Below, in pieces: positions 34,197-42,465 of a DNA stretch of 64,000 nt (position 1 is the stretch's first letter; every line of letters starts with the position of its first letter). The translations under genes and the position numbers were made by a program. A model generated the notes under the pieces. The model was given only the letters and a program-made list of their open reading frames with translations, made no database searches and was not told the DNA's origin. Source of the stretch: Pseudomonas kielensis (GTDB lineage Bacteria > Pseudomonadota > Gammaproteobacteria > Pseudomonadales > Pseudomonadaceae). Location of the stretch: positions 45,831-109,830 of the forward strand of contig NZ_JACMYG010000018.1 in assembly GCF_014236655.1 (NCBI RefSeq). Reading direction: 5' to 3'.

Positions 34197-35129
34197 TCAG
34201 GGACGCGCGTCGCCACGCCCGACTGCAACGCGAGTCGTGAAAATCGTGGCTTCGATGTCCCGAGCAACCAAGGCCTCGAAGAGGTTCTTGTGAGTGCCCT
34301 TGATCTGGCTGGCGGAGATGAACAGGGTTTTACCGTCCTCCCCACCCAGGGTGCAGGCCACCACTTTGTGGCCCGGAATATGAACGCGGTCAGTGACATT
34401 GCCTTCAGTGTCGACACGCACGCACTGTTCGGCGTGCAGGACACACAACCAAAGCCCGCCCTCGGCATCGACCGTCAGGCCTTCCACGCAACCCCGCTTG
34501 AAAGCACGATCTTCTTCACTGGCAAAGACGGTGGTCATGTCCAGGAAGATGCGACGGTTGACCAACTGGCCATCGACGATGTCCACCGTTGAGAGTTGCT
34601 CAAGGAAGGTCTCGGCAAACACCAGTCGTTTTTTGTCCGGCGTGATCGCGATGCCGTTCGGGAAGTGGCAGTTTTCGAGCCCCACCTTGCAGGTACCGTC
34701 GGGTTCAACAACCCCAATACGACCCGGTTTCAGGCCCTCGCCTTCAAAGATTCGGGCGCCGACGTCGTTGACGTAGATGCGTCCGTTGTCATCGATCAGC
34801 ATGTCACCGATGTAACCGCTAAACAGGCCGCAAAGGTCTGCGTACAACTCAAGGTTATCGCCCACCGGCGCGTGCGGTCGGTAGCGGTAGAGCTTGTTTT
34901 CGAGCATCGAACTGAGAATAAGATCGCCGTTGGGCAGGAACCCCAAGCCGTTGGGCTTGTTCGGCTGCAGGGCAATGACCGTCTTGTGACCCGCCGCATC
35001 AATGCTGTAGACCTTCTCCCCGATCATGTCAGAGACGTACAACTTACCCGCCTGCCAGCGGGTACTTTTACCGTGGCACAAGCCACTGGCCAGCTTCTGC
35101 ACTGTGTATTCTTTTTGTTGTGAGAACAT
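34197..35129 (-). CDS. SMP-30/gluconolactonase-family protein, copy 3, with altered metal site
   Basis: 310 residues. Overall fold and motifs match copies 1 and 2, but the first metal ligand Glu21 is Lys (CHGKSTRW) and the Asp of the CxDG motif is Glu216 (CVEGLTVDAEGG); N158 is kept. In SMP-30 these are E18, D204 and N154, all needed for metal binding. So this copy is either inactive or has a new role such as ligand sensing. The frame is intact and has the same AAAGGTGG leader at its ATG (35129), so it is expressed rather than decaying. It is nearest the TetR operator. Confidence 0.8.
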   Translation of the reverse strand: MFSQQKEYTVQKLASGLCHGKSTRWQAGKLYVSDMIGEKVYSIDAAGHKTVIALQPNKPNGLGFLPNGDLILSSMLENKLYRYRPHAPVGDNLELYADLCGLFSGYIGDMLIDDNGRIYVNDVGARIFEGEGLKPGRIGVVEPDGTCKVGLENCHFPNGIAITPDKKRLVFAETFLEQLSTVDIVDGQLVNRRIFLDMTTVFASEEDRAFKRGCVEGLTVDAEGGLWLCVLHAEQCVRVDTEGNVTDRVHIPGHKVVACTLGGEDGKTLFISASQIKGTHKNLFEALVARDIEATIFTTRVAVGRGDARP

Positions 35130-35212
35130 TGCGCACACCACCTTTGCATAACGGCTAAGCATTGCGATGCCTTTTTGAGAGGCACTCAATTAGTTCAAGG
35201 CAAAGGTAGATT

Positions 35213-35237
35213 ACAATTTGAGACCATGTCAATTGCT
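35213..35237. promoter_or_regulatory. TetR-type operator between SMP-30 copy 3 and tetR
   Basis: ACAATTTGA-N7-TCAATTGCT shares TTGAGACCATGTCAATTG with operator box B at 32741-32765. A further partial copy, CTCAATTAGTTCAAGG, lies at 35185-35200. It would allow the regulator to control copy 3 and itself. Confidence 0.65.
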
Positions 35238-35438
35238 GACGAAAAATTCTTTTCTTCGTCAAAACGGACCTGCTTTCCGACGCTCTGTGAGGGAGCGCAA
35301 CCGCCCCAGGTCCGGGCCTAGGGCAATGAAAGCGGCGTGGACGACTACTCACAGGCCGTTGATAGCCGCGTTTGAGGTTCAGAAACCGTCAGCAGGTGAT
35401 ATTCTGAGGCGGTATCAATTACGTGCAAGGAAGTTCGG

Positions 35439-36191
35439 ATGTCAGATGAAACCAAACCGGCTGTGGCAGAAAAGACCGCGCCGACAAAGAAAGTCGGTCG
35501 CCGCCCCAAGAGCAGCCAAGACGTATCTCGGGCCGCCATGGTGGAGTGTGCAGTCAATATTGCCCGCACCGAATCCCTCGCCGAAGTGAGCATGGTCAGA
35601 ATCGGTAAGGAACTGGGGGTGGCCGCAGGCATGGTCCACTACCACCTGGGGAGCCGCGACGAGTTGATAAGCTCCGTCATCAATGCGGCTTTCAAAGAGC
35701 GCCTGGAACGGCTGCCCACACCCACCGGCCGGTGGCGCACGGACCTTGAACAGTTCGCGCAATCTTCCCTCGACACACTGGAACGCTGGCCGGGGCTGGC
35801 GACCTACATCCTCACCGAAAACAAGTTCCGGCTCTTCCAGCGCATACAGCCTGGGGAAGTTGATTATGGCCTGGCTTATTTCGACCACATAGGCCGGATC
35901 CTCAAGGCAACGGGCCATTCAGGTCCCATTGGCGCAATGATTTATCATCTCTTGCTGTTGTTTGTGACGGTCATTGCTGCTGAAAAAGAAAACCGCCAGG
36001 CACCACACACTCACCGCGACTTCATCAGTGGTTACTTCAAGAAGTTCGACCAGGACAGCTTTCCAGGTGCCGCTTATCTCGCAGCACCCTTCTCCGCGCT
36101 TGACAGCGCAACGGCTTACGACGCGGGCATCGAGATCCTGCTGGATGGTTTTGAAAAATGGATAGGACTCGCGACCAAGGCCGACAGCTAG
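35439..36191 (+). CDS. TetR-family regulator of the aromatic-acid cluster
   Basis: 250 residues. The N-terminus is a basic, Lys/Pro-rich tail (KTAPTKKVGRRPKSSQD), then a TetR helix-turn-helix at about 28-75 (SLAEVSMVRIGKELGVAAGM, then VHYHLGSRDELI) and an all-helical ligand-binding domain. It is divergent from SMP-30 copy 3 across 309 bp. The repeated TCAATTGA boxes lie in front of both divergent minus-strand transcripts. Probably a repressor relieved by a pathway intermediate. Its stop codon lies at the junction with ISL3-derived DNA, so the last residues could be altered. Confidence 0.85.
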   Translation: MSDETKPAVAEKTAPTKKVGRRPKSSQDVSRAAMVECAVNIARTESLAEVSMVRIGKELGVAAGMVHYHLGSRDELISSVINAAFKERLERLPTPTGRWRTDLEQFAQSSLDTLERWPGLATYILTENKFRLFQRIQPGEVDYGLAYFDHIGRILKATGHSGPIGAMIYHLLLLFVTVIAAEKENRQAPHTHRDFISGYFKKFDQDSFPGAAYLAAPFSALDSATAYDAGIEILLDGFEKWIGLATKADS

Positions 36192-36513
36192 CTTCGTCAA
36201 CATGAGCACGATCAATCACCGCTCGACCCTATTTGGTCACCACCTGGAAAAGGTCGTAGACCACGCGCGCTTTCGGGCAGCCGTGGTGGATTTCCAGATC
36301 AAACACGGTGTTCATATCCATCGCCACCGTTTTGATTTGAGCGCTCCTTCTGGTCCCAGCTCTTTAAAGAACGGCCTGACAGCCGCCCTGCTGCGGCCTT
36401 CGCCGATCAACAACACTCGTCGGGTGTCGGCGTCCAGCATGACGCTGGCGTAGCGATGACCTTCAAACAAGGCAAACTCGTCCATGACCAAGCGGCGCGG
36501 TTGCGCCTTTCAG
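36192..36513 (-). pseudogene. ISL3-family transposase remnant
   Basis: The minus strand encodes KAQPRRLVMDEFALFEGHRY, then VMLDADTRRVLLIGEGRSRA and VRPFFKELGPEG. After a frameshift near 36332 it continues KTVAMDMNTVFDLEI and ARVVYDLFQVVTK. A TAG stop follows where ISL3 proteins carry Tyr, then GRAVIDRAHVDEA. This is the central part of an ISL3 (COG3464) transposase with no ends and at least two disabling changes. It directly abuts the tetR stop codon on one side and the integrase remnant on the other. Confidence 0.85.
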
Positions 36514-37270
36514 ACTCGTGAGATAGTAAGGATTGGACGCACTATTTCAAGCGCCTGGACCGAGAGCGGCACGATGTTGGGCGCTATATTTACGATCTGC
36601 GTACCTGGCTTCCGCATAGCTAATTGGAGTGCTTCACGACCTGCGCTGGCATGATCCATAACCGCTGCTGCAGATCCAACGGGTCGTGGGTCGCCAAGCG
36701 TAGCTCACCCGTGCTGACCCCGGTCAGCAGCAATCGAATGCCAAGGCGTGTTTGGTTCGCTCCACCATAGTTTCGCAGAGCTGTCATTAACGCAGGGAGT
36801 GCGACAACATCGAGATCTGAAGCCGGATTTTGTTCCAACCCCTCGGTCTTCACCAGCGCATAGCGGAACAATTGATTGAACTACGTCCGCACTTTTCAGC
36901 TGTCAGTAATGCCTTGCGTTGTTCGATTCTACTTAACAAATCCAGCAGACCTGCGGAACTCCAGCCACTGATCGAACACGACCTCGAAGGTATGCTCCGT
37001 CGCCAAACGAACAGCACGGCACTGCTGTTTCCGACGCTCATGGGGATTGATGCCTTGGGCAACGAAGGCACGCGCTTCATCACGACGGGTATGCGCTTCT
37101 TTAAGGCTAATTGGCGGGTAACAACCAAAGGACATGCGCTTCTGCTTGCCCGTCCAGTAGTAACGGAATAGCCAGATCTTTCCACCGCGGGCCGTCACAT
37201 TGAGCGTGAGGCCGTCACTGTCACCAAGCGTGTAGTCAATACCAGTGATTCGGGCGTGCCGAATTGCCAT
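36514..37270 (-). pseudogene. P4-type tyrosine integrase, broken
   Basis: N-terminal DUF4102 domain intact at 37270-36929 (GLTLNVTARGGKIWLFRYYW). Then LLSRIEQRKALLTAEK in another frame, then FRYALVKTEGLEQNPASDLD with LLTGVSTGELRLATHDP at 36871-36620, then MRKPGTQIVNIAPNIVPLSV to 36514 after another shift. The C-terminal HxxR and Tyr are missing where the ISL3 remnant begins. Four frames show several frameshifts and a truncation. Position beside the 3' end of tRNA-Gly is that of an island integrase. Confidence 0.88.
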
Positions 37271-37439
37271 TTCTCAGAGTGCCATGGCGAGCTCCTGAAC
37301 GGAGTCAGGGCCATATCCTCATCTCGCTATACAATCTGCTCCAGCAATAAACCGATTCAGTGCGCATCAGAATCCTGGACTCAATCCTGGACTTAAACTC
37401 ACCGGATAGTGCTGGATTTTATTGATTCCCGCAGGAACG

Positions 37440-37460
37440 AAAAAAGGACCCGAAGGTCCT
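37440..37460 (-). terminator. Terminator downstream of tRNA-Gly
   Basis: On the minus strand AGGACC-TTCG-GGTCCT is followed by six T: a tetraloop hairpin 48 nt after the tRNA 3' end. It ends the gacA-uvrC-pgsA-tRNA transcript. A 12-bp direct repeat, AATCCTGGACT(C/T), at 37370-37395 lies between it and the integrase remnant. Confidence 0.85.
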
Positions 37461-37507
37461 GATTTCAATCACTTGCAGAATTAAACATAACCCTTAAGTG
37501 CAATATT

Positions 37508-37583
<76 letters not shown>

Positions 37584-37645
37584 GTCTTGGTGTGGCGTAT
37601 TCTATAGCAATTCGATTACGCGTCAACCCTTTGATTCAAAAAGTT

Positions 37646-38206
37646 TTATTTTTTCTGCACGTCGGTTTTCAGGTGCGGCCAGGCGGCGCGCAGGTATTGC
37701 ACCATGGACCACAGGGTCAGGCCCGCCGAGACCAGCAGCAAGGCATAGCCCACCAGCACCCAGAAGCTGAAGTCCGACGGGTTGGCCAGCAGGATCACCA
37801 ACGCGAGCATTTGCGCGGCGGTTTTCCATTTGCCCAGGTTCGACACGGCTACCTGAGCCCGTGCGCCCAGTTCGGCCATCCACTCCCTGAGGGCAGAGAT
37901 GACAATCTCGCGGCCGATGATCACGGCTGCCGGCAAGGTCAGCCACAGGTTGGCGTGTTCCTGGACCAGCAGCACCAGGGCCACGGCGACCATCAGCTTG
38001 TCTGCCACCGGATCGAGAAACGCCCCGAACGGGGTGCTCTGCTCCAGCCGGCGGGCCAGGTAACCGTCCAGCCAGTCCGTCGCCGCAGCGAACGCAAAGA
38101 CCGAACTGGCAGCCATGTAGCTCCAGTGATACGGCATGTAGAACAGCAGAATAAAGATCGGGATAAGCAGAACGCGTAGTACGGTGATCAGATTAGGGAT
38201 ATTCAT
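37646..38206 (-). CDS. pgsA: CDP-diacylglycerol-glycerol-3-phosphate 3-phosphatidyltransferase
   Basis: 186 residues, integral membrane. Makes phosphatidylglycerophosphate, the committed step to phosphatidylglycerol. The CDP-alcohol phosphatidyltransferase motif is complete: DWLDGYLARR, then GAFLDPVADK. MNIPNLITVLRVLLIPIF is the family start, so ATG at 38206 is chosen over one two codons earlier. 32 nt after uvrC in the conserved gacA-uvrC-pgsA order. Confidence 0.95.
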   Translation of the reverse strand: MNIPNLITVLRVLLIPIFILLFYMPYHWSYMAASSVFAFAAATDWLDGYLARRLEQSTPFGAFLDPVADKLMVAVALVLLVQEHANLWLTLPAAVIIGREIVISALREWMAELGARAQVAVSNLGKWKTAAQMLALVILLANPSDFSFWVLVGYALLLVSAGLTLWSMVQYLRAAWPHLKTDVQKK

Positions 38207-38238
38207 CGGCACAACTGGCTACGAGGTGAGGGGGCATT

Positions 38239-40062
38239 CTACTCGCTGTGCAGGTTTGCATAAATCAACTCTGCGAGCTTTTTACTGATCCCCGGTGCTT
38301 TGGCGATCTCTTCGATGCTTGCACGAGACAGCTCCTGCAATCCACCAAAATGTTTCAACAGGTCCCGACGCCGGGTCGGCCCTACCCCGGCAACCCCTTC
38401 CAGGGTTGAGGTGCGGCGGGTTTTACCACGTCGCGCACGGTGCCCGGTAATCGCAAAACGGTGGGCCTCGTCACGGATCTGCTGGATCAGGTGCAACGCC
38501 GGGGAGTCGCCGCGCAGGGTGAACTCATGGGCTGCATCATTCAGGTAAAGGGTTTCGAAGCCGGCCTTGCGGGTCGCGCCCTTGGCCACGCCCAGCAGAA
38601 TCAGGTCGGGGACCGCCAGTTCATTGAGCACGTCACGGGCCATCGACAACTGACCCTTGCCGCCGTCCACCAGCAGGATGTCCGGCAATTTGCCCTCGCC
38701 GTCCTTGAGTTTGCTGAAGCGCCGGGTCAGCGCCTGGTGCATCGCCGCGTAGTCATCGCCGGGGGTGACCCCTTCGATGTTGTAGCGCCGGTAGTCGGAC
38801 TTCAACGGCCCTTCCGGGCCAAACACCACGCAGGACGCCACGGTCGCTTCGCCGCTGGAGTGGCTGATGTCATAGCACTCCAGGCGCTGGGGCGGTTCAT
38901 CCAGATTCAGGACTTCAGCCAGGGCGTCAAAACGCGCGGCAACGTGCTGACGGTTGGCCAGGCGCGCGCCCAGCGCCTGCTCGGCGTTAGTCACCGCCAA
39001 TTGTTGCCAGCGCGCGCGGGTGCCACGGACCCTGTGACTGATGGTCAGCTCGCGACCGCGCAGCTCATGAATGGCTTCGATAAGCGCGGGGAAGTCCTCG
39101 TGGACCACATTGACGATCAGCTCGCTCGGCAAGTCGCGCTCAGGACTGCTGATGAAATACTGTCCGAGAAACGCCGCCATGACCTCGGCAACGTCCTCTT
39201 CAATACCCACCTGCGGGAAAAAGTTCTTGCTGCCCAGCACTCGCCCGCCACGCACACTGATCAAGTGCACACAGGCACCACCCGGGTTGATGAACGCCGC
39301 GACCACATCGACGTCGCCCGTACCGCCCTCCATGCTCTGCTGGTCCTGGACCCGGCGCAGCAGGGATATCTGATCGCGCAGTTCGGCGGCGCGTTCGAAA
39401 TCGAGGGTGCTGGCGGCCTGCTCCATGCCCGCCGACAGCTCGTCGGTCAGGGCATTGCTGCGCCCCTCGAGGAACATCACCGAGTGCCGCACATCCTCGG
39501 CGTACACCTCAGGCTCCACCAGGCCGACACAGGGTGCCTTGCAGCGCTTGATCTGGTATTGCAGGCACGGCCGGGTGCGGTTCTTGTAGTAACTGTCTTC
39601 ACACTGGCGAACGAAAAAGGTCTTTTGCAGCAGGCTGAGGCTTTCGCGAATCGCCCCGGCGCTGGGATAAGGACCAAAATACTTGCCCTTGGCCTTTTTT
39701 GCCCCGCGATGAATGCTCAGGCGCGGAAACTGGCCGTCGGAAAGAAACACGTAGGGGTAGGACTTATCGTCGCGCAGCAGGATGTTGTAGGGCGGGCGCC
39801 ACTCCTTGATCAGCGTCTGCTCCAGCAGCAGCGCCTCGGTCTCGTTGGCGGTGATAGTGGTCTCGACCTGGGCGATACGGCCCACCAGCGCCGCCGTCTT
39901 GGGCGCCAGGCCGGTCTTGCGAAAGTAACTGGCCAGGCGTTTTTTCAGGTTCTTGGCTTTGCCCACGTAGAGCAGGCGCGCATCGCTGTCGAACATCCGA
40001 TACACACCGGGGCGCCCACTGCAGGTGGCGAGAAAGGCACTTGGATCAAAGGCTTGAGTCAT
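38239..40062 (-). CDS. uvrC: Excinuclease ABC subunit C
   Basis: 607 residues, nucleotide excision repair endonuclease that makes both incisions with UvrAB. GIY-YIG domain at the N-terminus (GVYRMFDSDARLLYVGKAKN), a cysteine cluster (CEDSYYKNRTRPCLQYQIKRC in part), UVR domain near 205-240 (TLDFERAAELRDQI), RNase H-like domain with ECYDISHSSGE, and C-terminal HhH pair (GVGPTRRRDLLKHFGGLQEL). Full length. It starts 2 nt after the gacA stop, so it is co-transcribed and probably coupled. Confidence 0.97.
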   Translation of the reverse strand: MTQAFDPSAFLATCSGRPGVYRMFDSDARLLYVGKAKNLKKRLASYFRKTGLAPKTAALVGRIAQVETTITANETEALLLEQTLIKEWRPPYNILLRDDKSYPYVFLSDGQFPRLSIHRGAKKAKGKYFGPYPSAGAIRESLSLLQKTFFVRQCEDSYYKNRTRPCLQYQIKRCKAPCVGLVEPEVYAEDVRHSVMFLEGRSNALTDELSAGMEQAASTLDFERAAELRDQISLLRRVQDQQSMEGGTGDVDVVAAFINPGGACVHLISVRGGRVLGSKNFFPQVGIEEDVAEVMAAFLGQYFISSPERDLPSELIVNVVHEDFPALIEAIHELRGRELTISHRVRGTRARWQQLAVTNAEQALGARLANRQHVAARFDALAEVLNLDEPPQRLECYDISHSSGEATVASCVVFGPEGPLKSDYRRYNIEGVTPGDDYAAMHQALTRRFSKLKDGEGKLPDILLVDGGKGQLSMARDVLNELAVPDLILLGVAKGATRKAGFETLYLNDAAHEFTLRGDSPALHLIQQIRDEAHRFAITGHRARRGKTRRTSTLEGVAGVGPTRRRDLLKHFGGLQELSRASIEEIAKAPGISKKLAELIYANLHSE

Positions 40063-40064
40063 TG

Positions 40065-40706
40065 TCAGAGGCTGGCATCGACCATGCCGTGACGCACCGC
40101 CAACAGGGTCAACTCGACGTCACTGCTGATCGAAAGCTTCTCGAAAATCCGATAGCGATAGGTGTTCACGGTCTTGGGTGACAGGCAGAGCTTGTCGGAA
40201 ATGATCTGCACCTTCTGGCAGCCGACAATCATCAGGGCGATCTGGATCTCGCGCTCCGAAAGGGCATCGAACGGCGAATCGTTGCTCGGCTGGAACGACT
40301 TGATTGCCAGTTGCTGGGCAATTTGCGGGCTGATGTAGCGCTGGCCGGCAAACACCAGGCGAATCGCCTGGACCATTTCGTTGAGGCCGGCGCCCTTGGT
40401 CAGGTAGCCCGCCGCGCCCGCTTGGAGCAGCCGCGTCGGGAATGGGTCTTCCTCGCACACGGTGACGGCTACGACCTTGATGTCCGGATGGCTGCGCAAC
40501 AACTTGCGCGTGGCTTCCAGGCCGCCGATGCCGGGCATCTTGACGTCCATCAGCACCACATCGGGTTTCAGTTCGCGCGCCTTGAGCAGGGATTCCTCTC
40601 CCGACTCGGCCTGGCCGACCACTTGCAGGCCATCGATGTCAGCCAGCATTCGTGTAATACCTGTACGAACGAGATCATGGTCATCGACTACTAGCACCCT
40701 AATCAA
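40065..40706 (-). CDS. gacA: Response regulator GacA
   Basis: 213 residues, NarL/FixJ-type regulator; with GacS it activates the small RNAs that titrate RsmA/E and so controls secondary metabolism and biofilm. Receiver domain IRVLVVDDHDLVRTGI with phospho-acceptor Asp in VVLMDVKMPG, output LuxR-type helix-turn-helix LSEREIQIALMIVG and SPKTVNTYRYRIFEKL. The start is TTG at 40706, giving the usual 213 residues; the open frame runs 26 codons further upstream without homology. A TTG start limits translation and is known for gacA of P. fluorescens strains. First gene of the uvrC-pgsA operon. Confidence 0.97.
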   Translation of the reverse strand: MIRVLVVDDHDLVRTGITRMLADIDGLQVVGQAESGEESLLKARELKPDVVLMDVKMPGIGGLEATRKLLRSHPDIKVVAVTVCEEDPFPTRLLQAGAAGYLTKGAGLNEMVQAIRLVFAGQRYISPQIAQQLAIKSFQPSNDSPFDALSEREIQIALMIVGCQKVQIISDKLCLSPKTVNTYRYRIFEKLSISSDVELTLLAVRHGMVDASL

Positions 40707-40842
40707 GCAGACACCCCGCGATATGGTCTTGTTGGTTGCCCGCCACCTTAGCAAAAAGCATCCGGCAGACCTAGCAGAACCCAAGATTTAAAATGGTTTC
40801 AATACATCTTGCAGCGCTTGTACTACGCGCCTTACAGACCTT

Positions 40843-41286
40843 TCAGCGCGGACACGGGCGCTGCATTCGCAAGAAGCAATCATCCTGCCCGACAATCTGC
40901 AATCCCATGCGCAGGTACAGGGCTTGCGCCGGGTTGTCGGTGAACACCGTCAGGCGCAGGGCCGGACGCCGCTCCTGGCAGGCCAGGGCAAAAACCTGAT
41001 CGATCGTCCAACTGCCGATGCCCTGCCCCCGTGCGGCCTCGCTCACGTGCAGTTCGCGAATGTACAGGGCATTGGCGTCGCGACTCAGGCTGATGAAGCC
41101 GAGTACCGCCGCGTCCCGGCAAATCAACCAGTTTTCCCGCCCGGCCCAGGCCACATCGAATGCCTCGTCGAGCCATAACAAGTCGTGGCGCAGGTAATAG
41201 GTGAGCATGCCGCGTCGGGTCAGTGTCCGGGCGAACGGCAAATCCTGCGCGGTGGCCAGGCGCAGTGCCAATCCGGGCTCAGACAT
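40843..41286 (-). CDS. GNAT family N-acetyltransferase
   Basis: 147 residues. GNAT motif A is LYIRELHVSEAARGQGIGSW (acetyl-CoA pyrophosphate loop RGQGIG) and motif B is LTVFTDNPAQALYLRMGLQIVG. Its ATG lies within the end of the amidase gene (8-nt overlap), so the two are co-translated. Substrate unknown. Confidence 0.85.
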   Translation of the reverse strand: MSEPGLALRLATAQDLPFARTLTRRGMLTYYLRHDLLWLDEAFDVAWAGRENWLICRDAAVLGFISLSRDANALYIRELHVSEAARGQGIGSWTIDQVFALACQERRPALRLTVFTDNPAQALYLRMGLQIVGQDDCFLRMQRPCPR

Positions 41287-42037
41287 GCTTCACCGGCACC
41301 ACGTCACCGCGCCAGTGCGCCGCCTGGCGACGGGCGATCACCAGCGCATCGCCCACCCCGGGGGCGGCGGCGAGCAGCCTGCCGTCCGCCGCCCAGATCG
41401 CACTGCGTCCCGCCGACTCCCAGCCGCCGGTCGCGCCACCATGGTTGGCCATCAGCACCAGCATCCCGTGTTCGCGCGCGTAACCTTGCAGCAAGGCGCT
41501 GTCGGCGGCATAGCCGCCTTCGGTGATCAACACCCCGGCAGCATAGATACCCGCCCCCACTTCAGCCGCCGCAGCGGCATGGCTGGCGTGGCAAAAATCG
41601 GCACAGACCGCCAGCGCGAGGGTGTCGTCACCCAGGGTCAAGGGAGCGCCCCCTGCCCCAGGAGCGAACGCCACTTCTTCGCCGGGGTGCAGGTGCTGCT
41701 TGCTGTATACGGCCAGTGATCCATCGGCCGCCAGTACCAGCGCGCCGATCAACACCGGGGAATCGTCCGACAGGCGAATTGGCATACCAACGACAGCCGT
41801 CACGCCGACTTCCCGCGTCAGGTCCCGCAATGGCTGCAACAGCGCGGCATCCGGGGCAATCGCCAGTTGCGCCGCCAGGCCACGCTCATAACCGCTCAGG
41901 GATAGCTCGGGAAACACCAGCACCTGCACGCCCTGCTCCGCCGCAGCCATGATGAAACGCTGGTGACGGGCGATATTGGCGTGCACATCGCCGGCAGTAG
42001 AGATCGATTGAGCCGCTGCAACAGTCAGTGTGGTCAT
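41279..42037 (-). CDS. Carbon-nitrogen hydrolase (nitrilase superfamily)
   Basis: 252 residues. Catalytic triad Glu (VLVFPELSLSGY), Lys (VYSKQHLHPGE) and Cys (LALAVCADFCHASH). The group includes amidases, N-carbamoyl hydrolases and omega-amidases; the substrate cannot be named. ATG at 42037 follows AAGGA; the 20-codon extension upstream lacks family character. Operon with the downstream GNAT gene, divergent from the DAHP synthase leader. Confidence 0.87.
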   Translation of the reverse strand: MTTLTVAAAQSISTAGDVHANIARHQRFIMAAAEQGVQVLVFPELSLSGYERGLAAQLAIAPDAALLQPLRDLTREVGVTAVVGMPIRLSDDSPVLIGALVLAADGSLAVYSKQHLHPGEEVAFAPGAGGAPLTLGDDTLALAVCADFCHASHAAAAAEVGAGIYAAGVLITEGGYAADSALLQGYAREHGMLVLMANHGGATGGWESAGRSAIWAADGRLLAAAPGVGDALVIARRQAAHWRGDVVPVKHV

Positions 42038-42200
42038 CCCGGCTTTCCTTGATGAGGGTGCGGACGCAGTCGCCGAGTCTGGCATAAAGCGCGTCACGAC
42101 TTAAGCCATAGCGAGCAACCTTCACCCCGATAGCATTTTCTGATTGAAACTGCGTCCCGGCCTCTAGTAAGCTCGGCGCATTCATCGGAGACAGAACAGC

Positions 42201-42329
42201 ATGTTGCCTACCCCTTCCCAGCCTTGCACCCCTAGCGCCCTGCGCTCGGTCGCGGCTGCGCGGGCGAACGACACCTGTGCTCCGGCAAACTTTTATTTTG
42301 GGTATTGGTTTAGCCACTGGCGCGCCTGA
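42201..42329 (+). CDS. Aromatic-residue leader peptide 1 of the DAHP synthase gene
   Basis: 42 residues ending NFYFGYWFSHWRA: three Phe, two Tyr and two Trp within twelve codons just before the stop. GGAG lies 10 nt before the ATG. A strong terminator follows 51 nt after the stop and DAHP synthase lies 338 nt downstream. This is the layout of a transcription attenuator that senses charged tRNA-Phe, -Tyr and -Trp. TTGAAA at 42144 may be part of the promoter. Inference from sequence pattern only. Confidence 0.75.
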   Translation: MLPTPSQPCTPSALRSVAAARANDTCAPANFYFGYWFSHWRA

Positions 42330-42380
42330 TACCTACACGGCGGCCACTACTCAAGGGGTCGCCTGCCAGAGAATTCTCAA

Positions 42381-42417
42381 CCCCCGGTCGGCTCCCCGAC
42401 CGGGGGTTTTGTTTTTT
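42381..42417 (+). terminator. Attenuator terminator in the DAHP synthase leader
   Basis: CCCCCGGTCGG pairs with CCGACCGGGGG (11 bp, 4-nt loop) followed by TTTTGTTTTTT. It lies between leader peptide 1 and leader ORF 2. Confidence 0.93.
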
Positions 42418-42465
42418 CAGGCCCCACACTTTTTAGCCACATCACTGACTTCAAGGAATTACGAC

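Noticed and set aside
37365..37400. 12-bp direct repeat AATCCTGGACT(C/T) as a possible attachment site
   Set aside because: The two copies are adjacent, not flanking an element, and do not match the tRNA-Gly 3' end.
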